Positions 54,671-64,000 of a stretch of DNA of 64,000 nt are shown here, one piece after another; positions within the stretch are counted from its first letter, which is position 1; each line of letters begins with the position of its first letter. Under the pieces are notes generated by a model. That model did no database searches. It worked only from the letters and a program-made list of their open reading frames with translations, and was not told the DNA's origin. The DNA comes from Rhabdophis nuchalis (lineage: Eukaryota; Chordata; Lepidosauria; Squamata; Natricidae). Where the stretch lies: contig CM077648.1 of assembly GCA_039707465.1 (NCBI GenBank), forward strand, positions 27,469,119 through 27,533,118, written 5' to 3'. The position numbers were made by a program, and so were the translations under genes.

Positions 54671-54800
54671 TGCAATGCAATGCAATGCAATGCAATGCAA
54701 TGCAATGCAATGCAATGCAATGCAATGCAATGCAATGCAATGCAATGCAATACAATACAATACAATACAATACAATACAATACAATACAATACAATACAA
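54671..54800 (-). repeat. CR1 pentanucleotide tail: 16 TGCAA + 10 TACAA
   Basis: Plus-strand units: TGCAA from 54671 to 54750 (16 copies), then TACAA from 54751 to 54800 (10 copies), with a sharp boundary. The units next to the CR1 body match the usual tail (TTGTA on the CR1 strand). The distal block is a derived, homogenised variant. Confidence 0.95.
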
Positions 54801-55500
54801 TAGCAGAGTTGGAAGGGACCTTGAGGGTCTTCTAGTCCAACCTCCTGCCTAGTCAGGAAACCCTATACCATTTCAAACAAATTTCTTGTTCTACCCTCAG
54901 GTGCCTTGGTGAATAGCTTGACTCCCTCTTCTTTGTGGCAACCCCTGAGATATTGGAACATTGCAATCATGTCTCTAGTCCTTCTTTTCATTAAACTAGG
55001 CATACCCAGTTTCTGCAACCATTCCTCATGTGTTTTAGTCTACAGTCCCTTAATCATCTTTGTTGCTCTTCTCTGCACTCTTTCTAGAGTCTCCACATCT
55101 TTTCTACATCGTGGCAACCAAAACTGAATGCAGTATTCCAAGTGTGGCCTTACCAAGGCCTTATACAGTGGTATTAACACTTCCCGTGATCTTGATTCTA
55201 TCCCTCAGTTTATGCAGCCTAGAACTGTGTTGGCTTTTTCTGCAGCTACAGCACATGGCTGGCTCATATTTAAATGATTGTCCACTAGGACTCCAAGATC
55301 CCTCTCACAGTTGCTACTATTGAGCAAGGTACCACCTATACTGTACCTGTGCATTTTGTTTTTCTTGCCTAAATGTAGAACCTTACTCTTGCCTAAATGT
55401 AGAACCTTACTCTTTTCACCATTGAATTTCATTTTATTAGATAGTGCCCAATGTTCAAGTTTGCCAAGATCCTTCTGTATCTTAAGCCTATCTTATCGCT
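54801..55500 (-). mobile_element. CR1 LINE, 5'-truncated, pseudogenised
   Basis: From tagcagagttggaaggga (3' end) back to about 55500. The minus-strand frame 55205-55432 gives ERDLGVLVDNHLNMSQP and ANTVLGCIN, with a local in-frame duplication of a KSKVLHLG-type segment. Downstream the frame is broken by stops and small deletions, and an internal part of the C-terminal region is missing compared with the 11402 copy. Inserted into the MITE above. Confidence 0.82.
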
Positions 55501-55785
55501 TGCCATGTTGCCGGTGTTGTGATGCCCCCCCTCCTGCCAGCCAGCTGATCTTCCGGTGTCTTCTGCACAAGAATGCATGTCAGTGCATGTGCATCTTCTC
55601 ACATGCTTGCATATGTCCATGCATGCGCGTGTTTTCACCTTTCAGTTTGGGCATGTGCACATGTGCACTTTGAGCACCCAGTGTCTAAAAGTTTCGCCAT
55701 CACTGACCTATTAAAACAAACAAATATTTCTTTTCTAAAGAAGTCTTTTCTGAATTTTTTTTCCATTCTTTCCTATCACCTAGTC

Positions 55786-55870
55786 CAGGGGTCTGCAAAG
55801 TTGGCTCTTTTAAGACTGGTGGACTTCAACTCCCAGAATTCCCCAGCCAGCATAGCTTTGCAGACCCCTG
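55786..55870. mobile_element. hAT-like palindromic MITE, internally deleted
   Basis: Begins caggggtctgcaaagttgg like the 32490 copy and ends ctttgcagacccctg, but most of the second arm is missing. Flanks acctagtc (55778-55785) and acctaggt (55871-55878) share 6 of 8 bases. Confidence 0.75.
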
Positions 55871-55991
55871 ACCTAGGTTACCCCTCCCCTTCCTGTACTT
55901 CTACTCTTGAATTCCATTAATTCAGAATATTTCAGTTTTTCTGGAAATTCATTTCTGTTTTTTTCAGTATCACTATTTCTACTATTTATAA

Positions 55992-56367
55992 CAGTGATGG
56001 CGAACCTTTTTTGGCTCGTGTGCCAAAAGTGGAGGGAATGCAGGGGAGTTGTGCGTGGGCGTGCCACACCCATAATGCTATGTGTGCGACCCCTTGCTTT
56101 TGGCATGCTTTTTTCGCCCTCCCCAGGCTCCAGAGGCTTTCTAGGAGCCCGGGGAGGGTGAAAACAGCCTCCTCCCCCCCCACCTCCAGAGGCTTCAGGA
56201 GCTTCCCTGAAGCCTCCAGAAGGTGAAAAACGGCCTCAAAAGAAGGCCTAAATCAGCTCGCCAGTGCACACATGCGCGCTGGAGCTAACAGGGCAATGCT
56301 TCACGTGCCCTAAGAAATGGTTCCGCGTGCCACCTGTGGCACCCGTGCCATAGATTCGCCACCACGG
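55992..56367. mobile_element. hAT-like MITE, CAGTGATGGCG family, 376 bp
   Basis: Starts cagtgatggcgaacc and ends atagattcgccaccacgg. Flanks atttataa (55984-55991) and acttataa (56368-56375) match at 7 of 8. Same subfamily as 40104-40471 (gtgccaaaagtgg, aggctttctaggagcc). Confidence 0.85.
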
Positions 56368-56375
56368 ACTTATAA

Positions 56376-56897
56376 CATTGCACATATAAACTATCATCAG
56401 TTTATGTACCATTAATTTCATTGGCTTCCCACCAACTAGACAACATATGCATGTTTCCCAAATGTATGCAGTTTCAGCAAATATATTTCATTTACTATGT
56501 AATTTATAATCTATGCAGTTGGGTAAATAAATTCACGGCTTTAATAAATGCATGCATTTTGGCATACGTACAGGACTGTTATGTTAAGATAATACTGGTA
56601 AATTGCACAAATTCCATATTTAATTATCATGATTAATTTTCTAATGCCAAAAAAAGCTATAATGGATTTTCCCAGCGTCCCTCTTTCAGTGTCCCACTGC
56701 TAATATTAACAACAATTTCACTAACGGTTAAGAGTTATTTATTTGCCCAGGCATTCCTGAAGTACCTCATCATTTAAATGGATTTTGTGTATGTATATAC
56801 AAACATACATATTATATTGTAACATATTTAATATCACTGTGCAGAAGTTTAGTGCATGTGGTTGCCTATGAACAGTCTATCTCAGTAGCCAAGAGCC
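56376..56897. other. AT-rich DNA
   Basis: Nothing recognised. Confidence 0.5.
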
Positions 56898-56899
56898 TA

Positions 56900-57281
56900 T
56901 AGGTAGTCCTCAATTTACAACAGTTTGTTTAGTGAACATTCAAAGTTACAGTGACCCTGAAAAAAGTGACTTATGACCATTTTTCACATTTATGCCTTTT
57001 GCAGTATCCCCATGTTATCAAAGTTCAGATGCTTGGCAACTGGTTCATATTTATGACGGTTGTAGCATCTGAGGGTCATGTGATCAACTTTTGTAGCCTT
57101 CTTAAAAAAGCAAAGTCAATGGAGAAGCCAGATTCACTTAACAACTGGGTTACTAATTTAACAGCTGCAACAGTCACTTAACAACTATGGCAAGAAAAGT
57201 TGTAAAATGGGGCAAAACTACTTAAACTATGTCTCACTTAGCGACATAAATTTTGGGCTCAGTTACGGTCATGAAGACCTG
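56900..57281. mobile_element. MITE with TA flanks, 382 bp
   Basis: Starts taggtagtcctcaatttac and ends ttacggtcatgaagacctg, with TA at 56898-56899 and 57282-57283. Interior matches 52800-53185 throughout. Supports a TA target site for this family. Confidence 0.65.
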
Positions 57282-57763
57282 TACTTGGATAGAACCAACA
57301 CTTGAAACTTGAAGAATCACAGCTGTTAGCTAAACTGCAGAGTTGCGAAATATATCAGGAAAAATTAGGAAATAATTAAAAAATTAATTCGTATTGCCTT
57401 TTGTTCCTCTTCACAGTTAGGTCACTGTTAGCTATATATCAGTATACTTCTATTTCAATTTCAGGTTAACACATAGCACAATCTAATAGCAAATCATTTT
57501 ACAGAGTTTCTTCTCCTAGACATAGCTGACAATGTCCAAACTGCTTGAGATATTAAGTAAAATTCAAAAACAGACAGATATTTGATAACACAGATTTGGA
57601 CAAGTTGTCCAATATCAGTTAAATATGTGATATTTGCTAGTCTGAAAAGGTGGAGCAAAAACATGCACATTCGTTTTTACCAAAACAAATAAAGTATATA
57701 ATGCTTGCTTTCTGCTATACAACAGCAAGTTAAGGGTTAGGGTTAGGATTTTAAGAAGACCCT
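57282..57763. other. AT-rich DNA
   Basis: Nothing recognised. A gttagggttagg word at 57735 is too short to be telomeric. Confidence 0.5.
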
Positions 57764-57835
57764 GGACATTCACTTTTCTCGAATACTATAGATCCTCCTG
57801 CTTGAGCAGGGGGTTGGACTAGAACACCTGCAAGG
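57764..57835 (+). mobile_element. CR1 3' UTR scrap
   Basis: gagcagggggttggactaga followed by acacctgcaaggt matches the CR1 3' end seen at 12117-12150. Only about 70 bp remain. Confidence 0.6.
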
Positions 57836-58244
57836 TGGCGGCCTGGTGCACATGTGCACACAGCTTCACTCGCACAAGTGGTAGCACAGCGTGCACATCC
57901 ATTCGTATGCGCGTGCACACCAGAGGATAGCCATTGTTTACTGTAAAAACTTGACTGTAAAAAATATAATTTCCGTAACAGAATTGTCAAAGTCTGGAAT
58001 GCCCTACCCTGATTCAGTTGTCTCGGCTACAAATGTTCACAGTTTCAGTCACAAACTGACTTCTGTGGACCGTACTTTATACTTAAGTGGTCAGTAGAGG
58101 GGAGGCATGCATAAGTGCACTAACATGCCTATCGTCCCTGTCACTGTATTTTTATTCTCTTCTTCATGGTTTTATTGACAATATTCCATGCTATCCAAGT
58201 CCAAATAAAAGTTCACAATAGGATCACAGAATAGACAAAATGTA
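57836..58244. other. Unique-looking DNA
   Basis: GC-richer with GTGCAC/TGCGCG words at 57850-57915. No element boundaries found. Confidence 0.4.
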
Positions 58245-58516
58245 GTACAATACAATACAATACAATAGCAGAGTTGGAAGGGACCTTGTAGGTCTTCTAG
58301 TCCAACCCCCTGCATGAGCAGGAACCTTATACCATTTCAGACAAATGGCTATCTAACATCTTTTTAAAGACTTCCAGGGTTGGGGCATTCACAACTTCTG
58401 GAGGCAAGCTGTTCCAGAGGTTAATTGTTCTTACTGTCAGGAAATTTCTCCTTAGTTCTAAGTTGCTTCTCTCCTTGATTAGTTTCCACCCATTGCTTCT
58501 TGTCCTGCCCCCAAGT
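58245..58516 (-). mobile_element. CR1 LINE 3' fragment with TACAA tail
   Basis: TACAA units (58246-58265), then tagcagagttggaaggga and the complement of the C-terminal codons through cattgcttcttgtcctgc. High similarity to the 11402 copy, so relatively young. About 270 bp. Confidence 0.85.
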
Positions 58517-60660
58517 GATTAGTAATTATTTTTGTTTCCCAAATGCTGCAGTGTTACACATAAAGAAATATTGGTAACTGTACCTTCATAATATGCTGTT
58601 TTCATAACACCTCTAAATAACTACGCCTCTGTCTTCTGATTCGGGGGAGGGGGGATGCCTCTTTGTTTTTGGCATCTTACACTAAGAAATAATGTGATCA
58701 GAAAATACTTCATGTATGGAAAAGTAAACAAAGACCAAGTTGTGACTTTAAATTGGACATTAAACTAATCCAGGTCTATACCTTAATAAAGGCTAGAGCT
58801 GGGAATTCTTATGGATTTTCTAGCTCATTGCTGAGATGACAAAGAAATGCAATAAATGTTCTATTACTTACACAAGCTGTTAGTTTTCAGAAAATTAGTC
58901 ACCAATAACCTTTTACCCTCTATACTGCTCTCTTCCACAGTAAAAGGACCTGACCTGAATCAAATGCAACCCGTGGTTTATTTGATTGCTTTCCCCCCGT
59001 CCGTCCCGTCCCCCGCCCCCCCCGATTTATGCTGTTAAATTATGATGCTATTAGATGTTTTAGCCCAAACGCTGCATTTTTTTGGAGCTTTTTGCAGATA
59101 AACATTGAAGTTTTTGATCTTCACTAAAGCCACAATAAATCAAAATATTCCATTATAAGAAATAAACTGCCGTAAGTGTAGATATAAATTTTTGCTACAT
59201 GCTGGGGTTTCAGTCTATTGTATTTAACAAATGTGGGATACGTGTGTGAATGTATATGTGAACTTTAACATTTATATTCAGTTGAATGAAACGACACCAA
59301 CAGGGATGGAGATGGGGAGCATTTACATTATGTAGCCCACCCCAACTCCATGGTGGAATTATATTGATTAGTTTTCCAGTTAGCATGTAGACCTCCTTCT
59401 GACCCTATTTTCAGGGTCACTAGATCATAATGTGATAGTACTGAGAGACTGATGTCCCTCCCATATTGGTTTCTGAGAAAAGTATGGAAGTGGACAGAAG
59501 AAATCATGCTCTCGTTTATATATTTATTTCAATATTTGGAAGATATAAATGCATACATAAATTGCATGTGGAATGTAATATCAGGGGGCAAGCGAACAGT
59601 CTCTGGCTCAACCCAGAGAGACCTTTAAAAATTAAATTGTGGACATAACACACATCGTCAGATCCAACAGTATTTGAGCAAATCTTTCCCCAGGTGGTAA
59701 TATTTTAAGTGCAGGATGTTTCTTGAACTACTGTTATATACCATCAAATAATAAATCAGATTAAAACTACTTCATTTGTATGGTGATAGAAATGCTTTCT
59801 GCTGAACTGAAAAATAAAATTGTAACTGGGTCCTGACAATTTGGAGGCCTTTGGGAGAAGACCTTTATTAAGCAAAAGGGGGAAAAGGAGGGTGGAAATC
59901 CCATGTAACAAGCAAATTCTAGCTTTAAATAATAACCTGACCTGTCTTTTAGTATCATAGAATATGCACTATATACTATGTAAAATTTAATTTGTTAAAG
60001 TTACATGGAAACCTCATAACTAATATTTTCCATGGCAGGGGTGCAACACTGCAGAAAAGACCAAGAGTAAGAAAATAAAGCACTTAAAGAATGCTTTCAA
60101 TACTATTTTTAATTGTTATTTGAAGCTTACTGTTGACCTGAGTTTTGTAAAGCCATGAAGTCTGGACACAAGGACTCAAATATCCTCCTCCTAATGTTGG
60201 ACTTTTCAGTATGCCTTTGAACTCAGTCTTCTCTGAAAGTGTTGTAACTGTAGGAGAGCACATGGAGGGTTGGTAGGAGTGGATTTTTTTTTAAAAAAAT
60301 GAAAAGGGCTTAGTTTCCAGCAGTTGCAGCAGCTGTTACATCTGTCCCTGGGCTGAAATACAAGTAGGAAGAGAACAATGTTTTAGTACATGCTACTAGT
60401 ACAATTAATAGTGTGTGTGTGTGCAAAGAGCTCACCTTCGCTCAACTGCAGCATGAACTAATCCATTTCTGAAAAGTAGCAAAAGGAAAATGTTAGGTGG
60501 AAGATATATACTTTGCCTAAGGTGACCATCACACTCTGCTATTAAGGAGACTTCAAAAATCATCATCATCAAATGAACATACACAAAAATTAACAGTGGA
60601 AAAAATGTTAGCATAATAATTTTGTTTCTTTTTTTCTTGTCATATGCATTTCCCTGAGAA
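58517..60660. other. AT-rich unique-looking DNA
   Basis: No gene or repeat recognised, apart from a C-rich run (cccccgtccgtcccgtcccc) at about 58993-59025 and a G-rich run near 58645. Confidence 0.45.
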
Positions 60661-60839
<179 letters not shown>

Positions 60840-60909
60840 TTTACTGGGATTCGAACCGGGGAAATATTGCATGTGAGGCAGTTGTAATTGCCACCAGACC
60901 TTCCTAGTC

Positions 60910-60968
60910 AGGGTATGGCTAGCTGATGAGAGCTAAATAGCTTGAAATAGATCTATACTAGTCTCCCT
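60910..60968 (+). ncRNA. Hammerhead ribozyme motif, copy E
   Basis: Stem I AGGG...GGCTAG with CTAGTC...CCCT, core CTGATGA, stem II GAGCT/AGCTT with loop AAAT, GAAA, stem III TAG/CTA, and cleavage triplet ATA at 60955-60957. All core positions are intact. Cleavage is predicted after 60957. The TAGATCTA stem III stretch is self-complementary, so two RNA copies could pair into a more stable double hammerhead. Confidence 0.82.
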
Positions 60969-61220
60969 TGTTTATTTATTTATCAGCATAAGCGTAAGAC
61001 AAATGTAAACAAAGGCAATGAAACAAATAGCTTTCTGTCTGCATGGTCTCTTGTGATGAGCCAAAAAGACAGAAAAGGAAAGCAGCTTGCTTCCTCCCTT
61101 AATTGTGGCTTACTAGGGTGTTGTGACACAAGTATATACTTATTCCCCTGGCTCAGCTGATCAGGAGGAGAACCAGTGGTCTGGTGGCACTTACAACTGC
61201 CTCACATGTAATACTTCCCT

Positions 61221-61230
61221 GGTTCGAATC
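61221..61230 (+). promoter_or_regulatory. Pol III B box of the tRNA-like head
   Basis: GGTTCGAATC fits the B box. The corresponding A box (tggtctggtgg, about 61178-61188) is degenerate compared with TGGCTTAGTGG in the 22525 copy. Confidence 0.6.
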
Positions 61231-61235
61231 TCAGT

Positions 61236-61295
61236 AAGGGTATGGCTAGCTGATGAGAGCTAAATAGCTTGAAATAGATCTATACTAGTCTCCTT
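61236..61295 (+). ncRNA. Hammerhead ribozyme motif, copy F
   Basis: Same structure as copy E with outer stem I AAGGG/TCCTT. Core CTGATGA and GAAA, stem II GAGCT/AGCTT, stem III TAG/CTA and the ATA triplet (61282-61284) are all intact. Cleavage is predicted after 61284. Confidence 0.83.
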
Positions 61296-61339
61296 TGTTC
61301 ATTTATTTATCAGCATAAATGTAACATGTATATGTATAT

Positions 61340-61447
61340 GTATATGTATTCTATACATACATATACACACAAATATATAATTACACATAAATCTCAACAT
61401 GTGTGTGTGTGTTTGTTTGCGCATGCAGATATATATATATATATTGT
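61340..61447. repeat. AT/TG simple sequence
   Basis: Mixed TATG, TG (61401-61412) and AT (61430-61444) tracts follow the array, as at other family copies. Confidence 0.85.
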
Positions 61448-61712
61448 ATGTTTTAGTAGATTTTCACAGGTGTAGGTATGCTGGTCTTGTTGTATTCAGG
61501 TCTTTTCCCATGTAAGATTGAGATTGTCTTTGCAACATTTCGGCGAGGTCTCATTCGCCATCTTCAGGCTGGTGTCGGTGGCTTCGCAGCTGCCGTCTTT
61601 CTATAAATCTTGGGGGAGGGAGGGGTGGAGTGCTGGCTTTGTTGCTGTGAATGTGTTGATTGGCTGTGTAGTTGTATCATGATTGGTAGATTGGTGCTGA
61701 TTTGTGCTATCT
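61448..61712 (-). mobile_element. Penelope-like fragment, right of the array
   Basis: Contains attttcacaggtgtagg, tatgctggtcttgttg, cccatgtaagattgagattg, tttcggcgaggtctcattcg and tcttgggggagggaggg. This is a recurrent squamate repeat that I associate with Penelope-like elements. No reverse transcriptase or GIY-YIG coding sequence is present. Confidence 0.4.
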
Positions 61713-62785
61713 CTATATGTATTACTGCATACAGAAGCACACACACACACACACATGTTGAGATTTTTGTGTAATTTTTGGGGATATGAGATGCAAATGT
61801 ATAGCAATATATGAGCCAAATACAGCTCTAGTACTGCTAAATTCAGTACTAGTGACTACAATGATCCAATTTATAACATTGTTTCTGATATATTGAGTGT
61901 ATTTTGAGTACAGGAAGATAAATTTGCTTCTAGTATTCTGCTCCAACAAGTAAAATCTCTATCATTTTTCTATCTTTCTCCTTATTAAACTAGTTTTGAA
62001 ATTTCACACAGAAGCTGCTTTTCCCCAATTCCTACAATGTTATATGAGTATCTAAACTGGTAAGATACATCTGGCAAAATAATATACTGTACATGCCTGG
62101 TGAAGTTTAAAATAAAATATACGAAAATTAATAATTCAGCCCTCCACTGAAGCACAGCTAACCTTATTTTTTAACTTAATATCCCCCATGGCTTCCCTGT
62201 GTGCTTTTTATGCAGTAAATAATGTCCTCACTCCCCTCCTCTTCTAATACACTCCACTTCTAATACAATCTTTCCTTTTCTACTTAAGAAAGATGTATTA
62301 GGTTTATTAGCATTAGTATAGCTGTCAGCTTTGCACTCTGCATATTATTAACAAGACCAAATTAATTTTGATGAAAAGCCAAATGTGTTACCATGTTAAC
62401 AATGCCCAAATTTATTCAGTCTGTAGGCAAACAGCTGGTCCTTCTCCAAACTTTACACAATACAGGTATCACCAAGCAAGCTGTCATTACACCCAGCATG
62501 TGTGCCTTCAGTGATGAAAGCAGAGATCCAGCTGTTCAATAGCTATAGTATATATAATATATTCCAAATACAGAACCACACACTGGACACTGGAATATAC
62601 AAGGAGTGTTGTATACATTAATTATTGTTAGCCTAGATTACCCATCAATCCATCTCATCGTGACTAGCAAAAGAAACTTACAATTTGGTAGGTAACTATA
62701 GAACAGGTTAGTTTGAGTTAGCCCAATTTACTGTGTAGTTAAATTCCTAAGCACGCTACCTAATCCGAAAGAATAATTATTTAGA
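61713..62785. other. AT-rich DNA
   Basis: A (CA) tract lies at 61738-61756. Nothing else recognised. Confidence 0.5.
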
Positions 62786-63134
62786 TTCAAATAGAAGAAT
62801 AGAATAACAGAGTGGATGGCAAGGTCATCTAGTCCAACCCCCTGCTCAAGCAGGAGGCCCTATACTATTTCTGACAGATGGCTGTCCAGTCTCTTCTTGA
62901 AAGCCTCCATTGATGAAGCTGCTGCAACTTCTGAAGGCAAGTTGTTCTATTTGTTAATTGTTCTGTTAATTGCCAGAAAATTTCTCCTTATTTCTATGTT
63001 GAATCTCTCCTTGATCAGTTTCCATCCATTATTCCTTGTCTGGCCTTCAGGTGCTTTAGAAAATAGGTTGACCCTCCTCCTCTCTGTTATTTTCTCTTCA
63101 AATATTGGAACTGCTATTATTTCTTTCTGGTTAT
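62786..63134 (-). mobile_element. CR1 LINE 3' fragment, older subfamily
   Basis: An AATAG-type tail (atagaagaatagaataac) precedes agtccaaccccctgctc and the complement of C-terminal codons with many changes (for example cttgatcagtttccatcc). It is more diverged than the TACAA-tailed copies and its tail motif differs, so it belongs to another CR1 lineage. Confidence 0.75.
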
Positions 63135-63498
63135 AGATAGTGTATATTCACAAGGCCCCAAAAGCATTATCTGTCACAAGAAAAAGACATTTGCTGATCT
63201 CAAGGGTACCTAGCTTTCCTCTCCAAATCAGAAGCTTCCAAAAGCTAAGACTAATTCTGGTGCAACAACAATATACTGGCAAGTAATCTGCTTTGTTAAG
63301 TAATCTGCTTTGGCAACAATCAAATCAGCAATCTAATAGAACATGATTATATGAGTTCACATGGCAATGCTATTAACCCACAGGGCAATATGCCACTGGA
63401 ACGGCTTACAAAATGTGCTCCTTTATTATCTCTTCTGAACCCTTCCTCCCAGCATTTCTATAGCATATAGAATGTATCTGTTCTATAAACAACAATTG
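63135..63498. other. Unique-looking DNA
   Basis: Nothing recognised between the CR1 fragment and the LTR. Confidence 0.5.
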
Positions 63499-63875
63499 TG
63501 ATTACGGGACCGTGCGGTGTCTGCGGGACCCCAAGCCGGTGTGCACCTAGTCGGGGATTAGGCGGGCTCCGAGGAAGAAGGCAACGACACGTTATATGGT
63601 TTACACGAGAACGCAGGTGGTGAGAGGCTCTGTGATTCACAAGAAACCTCAGAAGGCCTCGAGACCCACCCGACGGTCTCTTTTATTAACTGCAAACAAG
63701 GAGGTAACATACGTGGTCCAATAATATACATTGTTACCTTATATGGGCATAACTTTTGTACTTGGTCCCATGTGACATGGCCTACGTCACATGGGGGTGT
63801 TGCCCTTGCAGGGAAATAGAAACATAAGCAACTCTTTACAGTAAGTGGAAAATCATGGACACCATTATCGCAACA
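63499..63875 (-). mobile_element. Retroviral-type LTR (3' LTR of a minus-strand element)
   Basis: A 377-bp segment bounded by TG and CA. On the minus strand: U3 with a short palindrome, CCCATGTGA...TCACATGGG (63767-63795), holding a CRE-like TGACGTAG; a CCATATAAGG box (CArG/TATA-like) at 63746-63737; AATAAA at 63687-63682; and a CpG-rich U5. Many intact CpGs suggest a young copy. The purine-rich tract just beyond 63875 shows the polarity. Host promoter and terminator functions for the element are inferred from the layout. Confidence 0.7.
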
Positions 63876-64000
63876 TCTCCTCTGTTTTTGTTTTTTATTG
63901 GAACTGGAAGCATGGAGCTCTTACGTCCATGGTATGAAGTGCTATTTCAGGTTGCAAGTTGTCCTTCGACCCCAAGCTTCCTCTGTCCACACTTGTTACT
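63876..64000 (-). mobile_element. Internal 3' end of LTR element, runs off window
   Basis: Starts with a purine-rich tract on the minus strand (caaaaacagaggaga, 63890-63876), fitting the polypurine tract used to prime plus-strand DNA next to a 3' LTR. The following ~110 bp are internal sequence with no recognisable domain. The rest of the element and its 5' LTR would lie beyond 64000. Confidence 0.55.

Larger units (their letters stand above)
54513..55705. mobile_element. hAT-like MITE split by a CR1 insertion
   Basis: The left piece starts ccatgatagcaaacctatgg and the right piece ends aagtttcgccatcactg. A perfect 8-bp target duplication, acctatta, lies at 54505-54512 and 55706-55713. The MITE parts are about 54513-54660 and 55500-55705; everything between is CR1 and its tail. 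Confidence 0.82.
60841..61335 (+). repeat. Hammerhead repeat dimer (retrozyme-like array)
   Basis: Order: an inverted tRNA-like head (60841-60900, complement of about 61180-61240), hammerhead 1, ATTTATTT tail, module with aaggaaagcagcttgctt, a forward tRNA-like head, hammerhead 2, and a second tail. The cleavage sites are 327 nt apart, so one complete monomer is 60958-61284. Self-cleavage at both ends would release a 327-nt RNA that could circularise. This is the architecture of animal retrozymes and of newt and schistosome hammerhead repeats. Confidence 0.8.

Noticed and set aside
61050..61075. GATGAGCC(G)AAAAG in the downstream module of the hammerhead family (also near 22730, 25345, 30350, 37145, 47365)
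   Set aside because: It recalls a hammerhead core with minimal stem II, but the first core base is G instead of C in all copies and no stem II exists, so it should not be catalytic.

Overview
The window looks like nuclear DNA from a squamate reptile, most likely a snake. It is AT-rich between repeats. Its repeats include Sauria-type SINEs, CR1 LINEs with pentanucleotide 3' tails, GC-rich L2-like LINEs, L1-like LINEs, many short hAT-like MITEs with 8-bp target duplications, and long GATA and ATGG microsatellites. I find no convincing host protein-coding gene; two short splice-bounded segments (22100-22155, 39171-39269) are only weak exon candidates. The window is best read as an intergenic region or a very long intron.

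Layout. 1-8.6 kb: mostly unique AT-rich DNA with a 135-bp palindromic hAT MITE, an L2 3' end and old SINE debris. 8.7-10.6 kb: an ORF1-only L1-like element (minus strand) between matching 16-bp target duplications. 11-14 kb: two Sauria-type SINEs, two CR1 fragments and a second 135-bp MITE. 14.3-15.3 kb: a repeat-poor island. 15.7-17.6 kb: two pentanucleotide arrays, then two truncated L2 copies head to tail. 18-26 kb: nested old DNA transposons and several copies of a tRNA-like/hammerhead repeat. 27.3-30 kb: a long, broken L2-like LINE (minus strand). 30-41.7 kb: hAT MITEs, an LTR-like segment, L2 ends and an L1 ORF2 fragment with an 18-bp target duplication. 42-49 kb: microsatellites, an inverted repeat around a TG tract, and repeat-poor islands. 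50-58 kb: L2 ends, CR1 copies (one nested in a MITE) and TA-flanked MITEs. 60.6-61.7 kb: a 30-unit GATA array beside a hammerhead dimer. 63.5 kb to the end: an LTR with flanking internal sequence of a minus-strand retrovirus-like element that runs out of the window.

The most interesting system is a dispersed repeat that joins a tRNA-like pol III promoter to a type I hammerhead self-cleaving ribozyme. Six copies are complete through the ribozyme; five keep every conserved core base. At 60.9-61.3 kb two copies lie head to tail with predicted cleavage sites exactly 327 nt apart. That is the dimer layout expected of a retrozyme (a non-autonomous element processed into small circular RNA), and it resembles newt satellite 2 and schistosome Sm-alpha repeats. 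Other copies are inverted pairs or foldbacks next to TG/CA tracts.

All calls come from reading the sequence. Family names are assigned from remembered consensus features and have not been confirmed by a database search.
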